From contig NZ_VDFV01000038.1 of assembly GCF_006152145.1 (NCBI RefSeq), positions 1 to 39,272 on the forward strand: a stretch of 39,272 nucleotides of DNA. The letters are read 5' to 3'. The notes below the pieces were generated by a model. That model searched no databases. It saw only the letters and a program-made list of their open reading frames with translations, and was not told the DNA's origin. Below are positions 11,519 to 19,799 of the stretch, in pieces. Numbering within the stretch: the stretch's first letter is position 1; each line of letters opens with the position of its first letter. A program made the position numbers and the translations under genes. The DNA is from Rubellimicrobium roseum. GTDB lineage: Bacteria > Pseudomonadota > Alphaproteobacteria > Rhodobacterales > Rhodobacteraceae.

Positions 11519-12068
11519 TAGCCATCGCGTAAGTCCAGGTCGGGACCACGACTCCGCGGGCGACCGAGAAGGACTCGGCGTCGCCCAGATACTCGAAGCC
11601 GTTGTTTGTCAGGACCCGGGCCGAGCCGGGATTGTCCTGAAAGACCTCGGCCACGATGGTTTCATCGTCGTGGGGGTTGGCGGCGATGAGCGCGCCGACC
11701 GCCTCGGAGGCGAAGCCGGTGTTCCAGAAGGCCGGGGCGATCCAGAAGCTGATCTCGCTCTGCCGGCGGTCCATGCGCGTGAGATGGAGAAGTCCCAGCA
11801 CCTCGCCCAGGCCTTGGGCGGTGCCGTCGAGGACCCAGATGTCCTCGGTCCGGCCGGGCACGGCGGCGCGGGCGATCAGCGCCTCGGCGGCGCCGGGCGG
11901 ATAGGGATGGGGGATCAGGCGGGTGTTGCAGGCCACGCGCTTGTCGCCCGCGTAGTGGGCGATCAGGCCGGCATCGGACTTGCAGGGCGGGCGGAGCACG
12001 AAGCGGCCTGCGGCGATCACCGGCAAGGCCCCATCGGCGGTCGTCGTTCTCACGACGGATTCAAGCAT
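11508..12068 (-). CDS. GNAT-family N-acetyltransferase (RimJ/RimL-like)
   Basis: A 186-residue acetyl-CoA-dependent acyltransferase. The frame shows the RimJ/RimL pattern: an N-terminal strand with [18 protein letters not shown], a central [13 protein letters not shown], the strand [21 protein letters not shown] that normally carries the acetyl-CoA pyrophosphate loop, and a C-terminal [17 protein letters not shown], typical of this group. The substrate may be a ribosomal-protein N-terminus or a small amine; it is not predictable. The start is ATG at 12068 with GGGGAGGA upstream. A GNAT gene between rpmA and obgE is common in Rhodobacterales. Confidence 0.88.
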   Translation of the reverse strand: MLESVVRTTTADGALPVIAAGRFVLRPPCKSDAGLIAHYAGDKRVACNTRLIPHPYPPGAAEALIARAAVPGRTEDIWVLDGTAQGLGEVLGLLHLTRMDRRQSEISFWIAPAFWNTGFASEAVGALIAANPHDDETIVAEVFQDNPGSARVLTNNGFEYLGDAESFSVARGVVVPTWTYAMAIKR

Positions 12069-12208
12069 GCAGGCGTCCTCCCCGACACCGACAGCCGGAC
12101 AGGATCCGGCAACATCTGGCACCCCTACCGTCGAAACAAGGCGGTTTCGTGAACCCATGTGGGGATGAACGGACGGCTCCGCATCCCGTGATGGCCCGGG
12201 GGCGCGCG

Positions 12209-12244
12209 AAAAAGAAACGGGGACCGGCGGCGCCGGTCCCCGTT
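12209..12244 (-). terminator. Rho-independent terminator of the rplU-rpmA operon
   Basis: On the minus strand, about 20 bases after the rpmA stop, a perfect 13-bp stem (12216-12228 with 12232-12244, three-base loop) is followed by a T-rich tract, seen as A-runs at 12209-12217 on the plus strand. This is a textbook intrinsic terminator. Confidence 0.9.
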
Positions 12245-12264
12245 CCCGATCAGGTCTGGGCGCC

Positions 12265-12534
12265 TTACTCGGCCGCTTGCGCGACGGGGGTCACGGACAC
12301 GAAGGTCCGGCCCTGGAGGCCCTTGCGGAAGCTCACCTGGCCTTCGGCCACGGCGAAGATCGTGTGGTCGGTCCCCATGCCGACGCCGGTGCCGGGCCAG
12401 ATCTTGGTCCCGCGCTGGCGCACGATGATGTTGCCGGGGATGACGATCTCGCCACCGTACTTCTTGACGCCGAGACGGCGGCCGGCGCTGTCGCGCCCGT
12501 TGCGGGAGGACCCGCCAGCTTTCTTGTGTGCCAT
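12265..12534 (-). CDS. rpmA: 50S ribosomal protein L27
   Basis: The 89-residue protein begins [20 protein letters not shown], the typical L27 N-terminus that reaches the peptidyl-transferase centre, and contains [18 protein letters not shown]. No Firmicutes-type cleavable leader is present. It starts 12 bases after the rplU stop, with AAGGAGAT close to the stop, and is followed by an intrinsic terminator. Confidence 0.98.
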   Translation of the reverse strand: MAHKKAGGSSRNGRDSAGRRLGVKKYGGEIVIPGNIIVRQRGTKIWPGTGVGMGTDHTIFAVAEGQVSFRKGLQGRTFVSVTPVAQAAE

Positions 12535-12546
12535 GGGTGGATCTCC

Positions 12547-12918
12547 TTAGGCTTGAACGGCGGCCGGACGGGTCGAGGCGCCGATGGCGGCCTTGACGCC
12601 GGTGGCGTCGGCGCCGGTGGCCAGGATCTCGGTCACGCGGACCAGCGTGAGTTGCTGGCGGTGGCCCTTGGTCCGCTTGGACGAGTGCTTGCGGCGACGG
12701 CGGACGAAGTGGATGACCTTCTCGCCCTTGATCTGGTCGATCACGGTGGCCTGCACGGCCGCGCCCGACACGAGCGGCGCGCCGATCTGGTCGCCCACGA
12801 TCAGGACTTCGTTGAACTGGATCGTCTCGCCCGCCTCGGCGGCGAGCTTTTCGACGCGCAGCACGTCGCCCTGCTGGACCCGGTACTGCTTGCCGCCGGT
12901 CTTGAGAACCGCGAACAT
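12547..12918 (-). CDS. rplU: 50S ribosomal protein L21
   Basis: The 123-residue product starts [20 protein letters not shown], the L21 signature, and carries the basic [17 protein letters not shown] segment that contacts 23S rRNA. The C-terminal roughly 25 residues, alanine-rich, extend the core as in many alphaproteobacteria. The frame is open upstream to 13107, but the family start at 12918 has AGGAAG before it. It is the first gene of the rplU-rpmA operon, read from the promoter at 13084-13112. Confidence 0.97.
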   Translation of the reverse strand: MFAVLKTGGKQYRVQQGDVLRVEKLAAEAGETIQFNEVLIVGDQIGAPLVSGAAVQATVIDQIKGEKVIHFVRRRRKHSSKRTKGHRQQLTLVRVTEILATGADATGVKAAIGASTRPAAVQA

Positions 12919-13083
12919 CGGTCTTCCTTTCCTCTCCGCGCCCTGCGGCCCCCCGTTCCGGGGCGTTGTGGGGCCGCTCGGGCCCCGCCTTCGGACAGCG
13001 CGCCCCGCTGGGGGCGTCCGTTGACATCGCGCGCGGCCAAGGCCACGCACCCCCACAGGCGAATCCGCTTGCCGGGATGGCGG

Positions 13084-13112
13084 CTTATCTGCGCATCTGC
13101 CCCCCAAGTCAA
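13084..13112 (-). promoter_or_regulatory. Sigma-70-type promoter of rplU-rpmA with a long leader
   Basis: On the minus strand TTGACT (13112-13107) and GATAAG (13089-13084) are separated by 17 bases. Transcription would start near 13077 and give a leader of about 160 bases before rplU. Its GC-rich inverted repeats (around 12997-13022) could fold into a ribosomal-protein leader. Feedback by L21 is a hypothesis. Confidence 0.65.
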
Positions 13113-13131
13113 CCCAATCGGAGGTCCACTC

Positions 13132-13446
13132 ATGATCCGGTTCCTCGCCCTTTCGGCGCTCCTGACGGTGGGAGCCTGCGCGCAGGGCCTGAACGTCGGC
13201 GCGCTGGTCGATCCCGCCGAGGCGCAGCGGCGGGGCGCCGTCGAGGTGGCCGTGAAGTCGGCCTATCCGGGCCTGCTCGACGAGATCGAGGCCGGGGGCG
13301 GGCCGTCGATCGGCGCCGCCTTCGATGCGGCCGGGGTGCCGCCGCAGGACCGGCCCGCGCGGCTTCTCCAGCTTCGGGGGGACCTGGGCCTCTACGAGGC
13401 GAATCCGGGGGCGCTGGTGGCCGCCCTGATGCTGTATGGCGGCTGA
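13132..13446 (+). CDS. Small putative lipoprotein of unknown function
   Basis: A 104-residue protein. A short hydrophobic N-terminus MIRFLALSALLTVGAC ends in a lipobox-like VGAC at Cys16, so it is probably lipid-anchored in the envelope. The rest is mostly helical, with no other cysteine and no family I recognise. GGAGGT lies seven bases before the ATG, which makes the start firm. The gene is divergent from rplU and ends three bases before the convergent DUF2059 gene. Confidence 0.7.
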   Translation: MIRFLALSALLTVGACAQGLNVGALVDPAEAQRRGAVEVAVKSAYPGLLDEIEAGGGPSIGAAFDAAGVPPQDRPARLLQLRGDLGLYEANPGALVAALMLYGG

Positions 13447-13449
13447 GGC

Positions 13450-14301
13450 CTAGAGCTCCTCGGTCGTCATGTAGCGGGCGGCGGCATAGCCCAGCCCCCG
13501 CGAGACCTCCTGCAGCCGCTCGTCGAAGGCGTCGAACACCGCCCGATTAAGCGCCTGCCCCGGCTCCGTCTCGGAGAAGGCGATCAGCGACTCGATGTCG
13601 GCGTCCGAGGCGGGGCCATAGGCCATGAGCAGGAAGGAATAGACCCACTCGGTCGTGTCGGCGCGGACCTGCGGCTCCTGCGACCAGACCTGGGTCAGGA
13701 CGTCGCCCTCGGTCATCTCGCCGCGCAGCGCGCCGCCGTCCATCAGGCCCATCATGTAGGCGTAGTTGCTGTTCATCGTCCCGGCGACGTTCGTCTCGAC
13801 CAGGTCGTTGGCCTCGGCGTAGCGCCGGATCAGGTCGAGGCGCGGCAGCTCGTCCGCCATGGCGACGGCCGCCGCCTCCTTGGCTTGCTGCTCGACATCC
13901 TCGTCCAGCATCGCCTCGCGCGCGGACAGTTCCAGCGAGGTCATCAGCCGGCCGGAGGGGGACTCGATGAAGGCGCGCATCGCCGCCGTGTCCTCTCCGG
14001 CCAGGCCGTCGGACAGCGAGGCGAGGACCTCGGCCTCCATGTGGGCGGGGTCGTAGAGCGAGGACACGATCTCGGTCCAGCGCTCGGGAACCGGACCCTC
14101 TCCGAAGATCGACTCGGCCAAGAGCTCTCCGTGCCGCGCCCCTTCCTGCGCCATGACGTCGAGCACGCCCGGCAGGAGAAGCCCGTCATAGACCGCGCGC
14201 ACGTCCTCGGGGACGGAGGCCGGGTTGGGCTGGGTCGCCGGAGTCTGGGCCAGGGCGGGCGCGGCGGCCAGGACGAGGACGCTGGCGTGGCGAAGGAACA
14301 T
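13450..14301 (-). CDS. Exported DUF2059 domain protein
   Basis: The 283-residue protein has a signal peptide (MFLRHASVLVLAAAPALAQ) and a helical periplasmic body. The segment PSGRLMTSLELSAREAMLDEDVE and the repeat-like FSETEPGQALNRAVFDAFDERL match the DUF2059 pattern (short helices with a conserved F-x-S/T-x-x-G motif, here twice). The function is unknown. ATG at 14301 gives the signal peptide and has GGAG upstream; the longer open frame does not. The gene is divergent from the tRNA-Ser gene. Confidence 0.75.
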   Translation of the reverse strand: MFLRHASVLVLAAAPALAQTPATQPNPASVPEDVRAVYDGLLLPGVLDVMAQEGARHGELLAESIFGEGPVPERWTEIVSSLYDPAHMEAEVLASLSDGLAGEDTAAMRAFIESPSGRLMTSLELSAREAMLDEDVEQQAKEAAAVAMADELPRLDLIRRYAEANDLVETNVAGTMNSNYAYMMGLMDGGALRGEMTEGDVLTQVWSQEPQVRADTTEWVYSFLLMAYGPASDADIESLIAFSETEPGQALNRAVFDAFDERLQEVSRGLGYAAARYMTTEEL

Positions 14302-14435
14302 GGGGCGGGCTCCGCTGCAGGGCCGCGGCGCGGCCGGTCTGGAGCGCAAGATAGGCGCCGCCGCCGGACGCGCCAAGAAAGGAGCCGGACGCTCCCCGCA
14401 TTGTCACCCGGCGCCACGTCAGGCGCGATGGGGGG

Positions 14436-14464
14436 TTGCGCCCATCCGCGGTCCCGTCTAGATC
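14436..14464 (+). promoter_or_regulatory. Promoter of tRNA-Ser
   Basis: TTGCGC (14436-14441) and TAGATC (14459-14464) are spaced by 17 bases and end 13 bases before the tRNA 5' end, leaving a short leader. Both boxes are imperfect but well placed. Confidence 0.5.
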
Positions 14465-14477
14465 GGGCGTCGGCCGC

Positions 14478-14567
14478 GGAGAGATGCCGGAGCGGTCGAA
14501 CGGGGCGGTCTCGAAAACCGTTGAGGGTGCAAGCCTTCCCAGGGTTCGAATCCCTGTCTCTCCGCCA
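14478..14567 (+). tRNA. tRNA-Ser (anticodon CGA)
   Basis: The 90-nt sequence folds as a class II serine tRNA. A seven-pair acceptor stem (GGAGAGA with TCTCTCC) is followed by the D-arm, an anticodon loop CTCGAAA with anticodon CGA reading UCG, a long variable arm and the T-arm GGTTCGAATCC. The discriminator base is G and the CCA end is encoded. No second copy of the 3' end is seen nearby, so there is no sign of an integrated element using it. Confidence 0.97.
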
Positions 14568-14656
14568 CTTGGCTTTGAAGTATTGATGAATTAGAAAGTA
14601 CGGTTTGGACAGTTGGCTGGTGCCTCTGCTGCTGATCCAGAAATGTGCACTCGACG

Positions 14657-15025
14657 CTATGTCTCGATCGGCAGGCCTTTTTCGGACCATTCCTTGAAGC
14701 CGCCCATGTTGCGGACATCCGTGTAGCCCATCTCCTGAAGCATGGCCCCGGCCAGAGCTGAGCGGCCCCCGGAGGCGCAGTAGAGCACCACCGGCCTCGC
14801 GGGGTCGAAGTTCTTGTCGTGGTAGGGACTCGTGGGATCGGCGCGGAACTCCAGCATGCCCCTGGGCACGTGCACCGCTCCCGGAACCTTGCCGCTGGCC
14901 GCGACCTCCGGGGCGTCGCGCACATCCACCACGAGTACGTTGTCCATCCGCGAGACCTCTTCCGGCGTGATGGTTCGCACCTTGCTCTTGGCCTCCGCCA
15001 CCATCTCTGCGGCCGTCCGTGCCAT
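14657..15025 (-). CDS. Single-domain rhodanese-like sulfurtransferase
   Basis: The 122-residue cytoplasmic protein is one rhodanese domain. The fold motifs VVDVRDAPEVAASGKVPGAVHVPRG and the catalytic loop CASGGRSA are intact, with Cys83 as the persulfide carrier. The six-residue loop fits sulfur rather than Cdc25-type phosphate substrates. The C-terminal RNMGGFKEWSEKG is also typical. AGGGAGG lies about eight bases before the ATG. There is no operon partner. Partner proteins and physiological donor are unknown. Confidence 0.92.
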   Translation of the reverse strand: MARTAAEMVAEAKSKVRTITPEEVSRMDNVLVVDVRDAPEVAASGKVPGAVHVPRGMLEFRADPTSPYHDKNFDPARPVVLYCASGGRSALAGAMLQEMGYTDVRNMGGFKEWSEKGLPIET

Positions 15026-16687
15026 GGCTTGCCTCCCTGCAACACATCGGCCAGATGGCTGGCCCCGTGCAGCAAGCTATCATGCGTGAAGGTTCCCACC
15101 GAGCCCGAATATGGGTCAACGGACGTGGCCCAGGCGAACAGACGCTCCACCTGCATCGCGGAGTTCAGCCGGTGGCGTCGACCAGGTCAGACAAGCCCCA
15201 CGAGGTCGGGCCCTGGGCGGGGAACCTGACAGGACGCCTGCTGGCCCGGCGCGGTCGGAGGCGACGACGGGCGGGACCATGGCCCATCCGCTCGGACAAC
15301 CCATGCCGACTGAGCGACCATCGAGAGACCTCTGACCAACCGACTGCAGGGCGGGCGGCAGGTGGACGACCATGGGGTGATCACGGCTCCCCGGCGCGGG
15401 CCAACGAGCGGATGCCGCGGGCGAGCCATGTCGAGAGCGCACGAGGACGACGTGCAGCCTTCCATAGCCCGCTTTGCGTGGTCGCCGCGGCCAAGGCGGT
15501 GTCCGAGTCCTCTCTCGACAGTCCGTTCGCGAGGGCACCCTGCCCCGCCTGATCCAAAAGTGAGGGGGTGGAGGCCGGAAGCGGTCGGCCTTTCGCGGGG
15601 TCGCGCGACCGGCCATGGTCAGATGCGGGCCGTTGTAGGGCCGACCGGCTGCTTCGGCCCCTGTTCGGGCAACGGGTTGTCAGCCTCGCGCCGGCTAACT
15701 CCGTCGTGGAATGGACATGAGAGATTCTTGAGCATTCGGCGACGGTGGAACGCAGCTTCCCCCGTCTCCAGATCTCAATCAGCTTCGGCTTCCGCCTCAA
15801 CCCACGAAGGGGCTGATGCCCTCCTTTGCGAGGCTCCTCATTCTCTCCCTTTTGTTTTCAAGTTTTCACGATGCTCGTGGAGTGACGGATGAATGTTGGT
15901 GGCCTACTCCGCCACAAGCTAACGGGCTTGGAGGTGCGCTCCTTTGCTCAGGACAAACACTCCGACGGGAGTGGAATTCGGCTTTGAAGGCGCGAAGACG
16001 GCGGCTGGCACCGGCCGTTGCGGGTCTCCCTGTATAGGCGGCGGCAGGAGATGAGCTTCGACTTCCCATCCTAGGGGAGCTTGGAGTTGATACATGAAGC
16101 TGCGGCCCATCGAGCGTCTGGACTGGGACAACGTTGATCGTTCAAGCAGGGCCAGCGGCAGAAGCGGATGGCTTTATGCAACTGCGCCTTCCCGGGGCCT
16201 GAGGGCGATGGCCCTCCTTCCGGTCCCGCGCCACCCGGGCCGCGAACTCGAGGCAGGAGCGGCTCCGCCCGTGGATCGAGGACCTCCGTCGACCGGCGCG
16301 TCCGGCTGACCCGGAGCGCCGGGCGTCCGTGCATGACCGCGTCGGTGAGTTCGAGCCGGCGGGAACTCCTCCCGCCGGGGGCCGAAAGCGGGTCCGACGC
16401 TCCGGCCGCCGGCGGACGCAAGTTTTATCGTCGCGCCGGAGCCGGCCCTCGATTGCGGTCGCGGGACCTTCGGCCTGCTCGCCGTCCGGAGCCCTCATTT
16501 GCCCGCCAACAGGCCCGAAAGCCCGTGTCAGCAAGGACCACATCTCAGGCGGAGGGCCACCGTCAGCGACACCGCAGGTGGTCATCGCCGCCACTTCCTA
16601 TTCCTTAGCCTTGTGCCTCACGATGACGACCCGTTGCGGTTCGCGCCGGACCGGAGCAGACTTCCGCAACGGAAAGGAGCGCTCGCC
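15026..16687. other. 1.66 kb region without a convincing gene
   Basis: Open frames exist on both strands, but none has a recognisable domain, a good ribosome-binding site and steady codon use together; frames of plausible composition are broken. Base composition varies more than in neighbouring DNA. A strong stem of nine pairs with a five-base loop is present at 16356-16378 (CCGGCGGGA/TCCCGCCGG) without a T-run. I read the region as decayed coding DNA between the housekeeping block and the LysR cassette. Its ancestry is not recognisable by eye. Confidence 0.5.
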
Positions 16688-17620
16688 TTGGGCTCGGAAA
16701 TTTCGCTTCGGGGTCCCCGGCTGTTCCGGGGGCTGCATTACTTCGAGGCTGTGGCGCGACTCGGGTCGGTGTCCCTTGCCGCGGAAGAGACGGGCGTGTC
16801 CGCCAGCGCGGTCAGCCACCAACTCCGCGACCTGTCCGCCGCTCTGGGGGAGGAACTCCTCGTCAAGCAGGGGCGTGGCATCGTCCTGACGGAGGCCGGC
16901 CTGCGGCTCTTCGAGGGCCTCGGCGCGACGTTCTCGGGACTCGACACGATGGTCGCCGAGGTCGTGGGCGGCCGCCCGCGGGTCCTGCGCCTCGCCGTAT
17001 GCTCGAGCTTCGGGCCTGCGTGGCTGGCTCCCCGGCTCCCGGGCTTCGCCGAGGCGAACCCCCGACTGGAACTCGAGCTTCGGCTCTACTCTCACGACCC
17101 GGAGCAGACCCATTCAGTCGCCGACGCCATCGTGACGGCGCAGCCCATCAAGCCGGGCTTCCATTCGATCGAGCTCTTCGAGGAGATGCTGGTGGCCGTC
17201 CAGTCGCCCCGCCGGTTCGCGGCGACGGGCTTGGCTCTGCCGCAGCTCATCACCACGGACCTCGCCGAGGGCGAGGTGGGACAGGACTGGCACGATTACT
17301 GCCGGCGAACCGGGCTGCCATTCGCCGAGATCAGCAAGGGCGGTTTCGTCCGCTGCACCCACTACATTCTTGCGCTCGAGCTCGCGCGTGCCGGCATGGG
17401 GGTCGCCCTGGTCCCTGACTTTCTTGCTGCCGAAGGGATCGGCAACGGAAGCCTCGCTTACTTCGACCGATCCCGTCAGCCCTCCGGCCGAACCTACCGG
17501 CTGGCCTTCAAGGTCGCGCGCAGGTCGGACGAGGCCATCCGCACCTTCGCCCGCTGGGCGCAGGCCGAGGCGAGGAAAGCTTACACCAAAGACCCTGCGC
17601 GCCGGGCCGTCGCCTCGTAG
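16688..17620 (+). CDS. LysR-family (GcvA-type) transcriptional regulator, copy 1
   Basis: The 310-residue regulator has a winged HTH at about 8-67 (FEAVARLGSVSLAAEETGVSASAVSHQLRDLSAALGEELLV), followed by a substrate-binding-like effector domain with the GcvA/AmpR-type end ELARAGMGVALVPDFLAAEGI. The proposed start is an unusual TTG at 16688 with AAGGAG nine bases upstream. From it the protein aligns residue for residue with the paralogue at 19800 (GPRLFR at positions 9-14 in both). The frame is open further upstream, without a start that fits. It probably controls the small exported proteins that follow. Confidence 0.88.
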   Translation: MGSEISLRGPRLFRGLHYFEAVARLGSVSLAAEETGVSASAVSHQLRDLSAALGEELLVKQGRGIVLTEAGLRLFEGLGATFSGLDTMVAEVVGGRPRVLRLAVCSSFGPAWLAPRLPGFAEANPRLELELRLYSHDPEQTHSVADAIVTAQPIKPGFHSIELFEEMLVAVQSPRRFAATGLALPQLITTDLAEGEVGQDWHDYCRRTGLPFAEISKGGFVRCTHYILALELARAGMGVALVPDFLAAEGIGNGSLAYFDRSRQPSGRTYRLAFKVARRSDEAIRTFARWAQAEARKAYTKDPARRAVAS

Positions 17621-17842
17621 GCGACCCGAGGCCGGGTCCCTCTCGGCGATCCTTGAGCCGGCCTCAGGAGTCACCCGATCTGCTCAATTGTCGCCTGACC
17701 GGCCGTGTGGAGACTGGCGGGGAGACGTCAGGCGGACTGCCGATCCAGGGCCGCGCCGGGCGTTGACCGTCGGGGGCGCCCCGCACGCGCCGCCCGGCGG
17801 ACCCTGAAGCCAAGGCGGAAGACCCGTACACAGGAGTTCCAG

Positions 17843-18148
17843 ATGCGCAAGATCCTCCCGCCCCTCGCCCTCGCCCTCGTGGCAGCCTGCGCGGCGCAGG
17901 CCAACACTCCGCTCTTTACAGCCGAGTGCCCGAACGGAGCGTTCATCTCCTCCGAGGAGGACGGCGACATCATCGTCAACGGCGACGCCGCCTCGGTCGA
18001 CCGGCCGAGCGACACCTTCTGGGCGGTCTTCTACGAAGGCGTCGAGTACGACGTCACCTTCGACGAGACGGGGGCCATGGTGAGCTATACCGCCCCCGGC
18101 GGCGCGAACGGGATGTGCGCGACCGAGATGCTGTCCGACGGCGAGTGA
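17843..18148 (+). CDS. Small exported protein, probable lipoprotein
   Basis: A 101-residue acidic protein. The N-terminus MRKILPPLALALVAAC gives a signal with a possible lipobox VAAC at Cys16; AQA at 17-19 could instead be a signal-peptidase I site. The mature part carries two more cysteines (in AECPNG and NGMCATE) that could pair, and reads as beta-rich. No family is recognised. AGGAG lies about seven bases before the ATG. It is the first of three exported-protein genes between the two LysR genes. Confidence 0.75.
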   Translation: MRKILPPLALALVAACAAQANTPLFTAECPNGAFISSEEDGDIIVNGDAASVDRPSDTFWAVFYEGVEYDVTFDETGAMVSYTAPGGANGMCATEMLSDGE

Positions 18149-18255
18149 CACGCCGGACGGACAGGCTCCCGCTCTCCGGGGCGGGACGCGCTGCAGAGAC
18201 CCCCACCCGACGGGCACCTTCGAGGTGCCGACCCTTCAGGACAGGACCCCCCATC

Positions 18256-18567
18256 ATGACGTTCAAGCTCCTCCCCCTCGCCGCCCTCGCCTTCGCCTCG
18301 CTTTCCCTCTCGGCTTGCGTCGACTTGGAGGACCTCGAGGAAGCCGAAGCAGGCATTCCCTCGGCCGCCGAGCAGGCCTGCCTCGCCGCCATCTCGCGTG
18401 AGACGAACAACGGCGACGTGATCCTTCTCGGCTCCGAGTTCTCGCAGGCGGCCACCAGCGTGAGCGTCGGCGTCGGCCCCGACCGGGCTCCCTGGCGCTG
18501 CAACGCCGATTCGGCGGGCAACGTCTTCGGCGTCGAGTACGTGGGACCCTCCGAAGGCTTCCTCTGA
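18256..18567 (+). CDS. Small lipoprotein of unknown function
   Basis: A 103-residue protein with a clear lipoprotein signal (MTFKLLPLAALAFASLSLSAC, lipobox LSAC at Cys21). An acidic linker leads to a short domain with two cysteines (QACLAAIS and PWRCNADSAGN) and the segment DVILLGSEFSQAATSVSVGVG, which resembles small periplasmic proteins common in alphaproteobacteria. Function is unknown. It lies 107 bases after the previous gene in the same direction, with AGGA upstream. Confidence 0.78.
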   Translation: MTFKLLPLAALAFASLSLSACVDLEDLEEAEAGIPSAAEQACLAAISRETNNGDVILLGSEFSQAATSVSVGVGPDRAPWRCNADSAGNVFGVEYVGPSEGFL

Positions 18568-18653
18568 CGCGGGTCTGCCCCGGCGGTGGGGCGCAGCCAC
18601 GCCGTCCTGCCCCGCGGCGGCCGCCGCGGGCGCTTCCAGCACAGGAGACCTCA

Positions 18654-19718
18654 ATGTCCGCCATCCGCACTCTTCTCGTCGCAGCGAGCCTCGCACTGAC
18701 CGCCGTGGCCATACAAGCGCAGGAGATCCGCACCGAGCAGGTCCGCTTCGCCGCCGGCGCCACAGGGACCAGCATCTCCGACGAGGTCACGGGCCGGGAG
18801 TCGGTCTCCTACCTCGTTGGCGCGCAGGCCGGGCAAGTGATGAGCGTCGTGCTCTCCTCCGACAGCACGGCCGTCTACTTCAACCTCTATGCGCCCGGGC
18901 GCGGCCCCGGTGACGAGGCCCTGGCCATCGGCGAGTTGCAGCCCGAGATCAACCGCTGGGAAGGGGTGCTCCCCGCCTCGGGCACCTATACCGTCTCGGT
19001 CTTCCTCGTCCGCAGCGCCGCCCGCCGGGGCGAGGCCGCGCGCTACACGCTCGACATCGCGATCCCGCCCGACGGCTCCTGGGCGGAGCCGGTCGAAGGG
19101 GACTACGCCGACGGGCTCGAAGGCGGGCCGGACTTCTGGGAGGTCCGCAGTTCGGGGATGCTCAACCTTCGGTCCCAACCCTCCACGGGTGCCGCGGTCG
19201 TCTTCCGGGCCGAGCCCGGGCTCATCCTTCGCAACCTCGGCTGCCGCATGAACGAGGGCCGCCGCTGGTGTCAGGTCGTGACCATGGGCGACAGCGGCAT
19301 CGAGGGCTGGGCCGCCGGCGACTTCCTGGGCGAGAGCGGCTATGTCGAGGAAGGCTCCGCCACGCAGCTTCCCGACATGATCCCGACGGGCAACCCTGAC
19401 GGCGAGGACGCGGTCGATCCAGTCACGGGCTTCGCGGCGACCGGGATCATCGATTGCTTCGCCGGGCCCGGAGCGGAGCGGCTCGGCTGCGACTTCGGCG
19501 TCTGGCGCGAGGGCAACGGCTCGGGCACGGTCCAGATCACCATGCCGGACGGGACCGTCCGCGCCGTCCGCTACGAAGGCGGCCGCCCCGTGGGCTTCGA
19601 CCGCTCCGAGGCCGACGGGGACATGGCCTTCGAGGCGACCCGCCAAGACGACAATTACTTCATCTACATCGGCGACCAGAGCGTCCTGATTCCAGATGCG
19701 GTGATCTTCGGCGGCTGA
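18654..19718 (+). CDS. Exported SH3b-domain protein
   Basis: The 354-residue protein has a signal peptide (to about VAIQAQE). An N-terminal beta domain (about 25-140, ending YTVSVFLVRSAA...YTLDIAI) resembles pre-peptidase C-terminal beta-sandwiches. A bacterial SH3 domain follows (about 160-225: NLRSQPSTGAAVVFRAEPG, WCQVVTMGDSGIEGWAAGDFL). The C-terminal domain (about 260-354) ends in LIPDAVIFGG and holds a cysteine pair. Such proteins usually bind cell-wall or envelope ligands; no catalytic site is seen. CAGGAG precedes the ATG. It is the last and largest of the three cassette proteins. Confidence 0.82.
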   Translation: MSAIRTLLVAASLALTAVAIQAQEIRTEQVRFAAGATGTSISDEVTGRESVSYLVGAQAGQVMSVVLSSDSTAVYFNLYAPGRGPGDEALAIGELQPEINRWEGVLPASGTYTVSVFLVRSAARRGEAARYTLDIAIPPDGSWAEPVEGDYADGLEGGPDFWEVRSSGMLNLRSQPSTGAAVVFRAEPGLILRNLGCRMNEGRRWCQVVTMGDSGIEGWAAGDFLGESGYVEEGSATQLPDMIPTGNPDGEDAVDPVTGFAATGIIDCFAGPGAERLGCDFGVWREGNGSGTVQITMPDGTVRAVRYEGGRPVGFDRSEADGDMAFEATRQDDNYFIYIGDQSVLIPDAVIFGG

Positions 19719-19799
19719 CGGCGGATTGTCGGCCTGCCTTCCACCCGGACCGGCAGGCCGAACGGCGACAGACGAAAGCAGCCGTGGGGACGACCTCCC

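Noticed and set aside
15691-15704. CCGGCTAACTCCGT, identical to a segment of 16S rRNA
   Set aside because: Only 14 bases match and the flanks do not follow rRNA, so it is probably chance.
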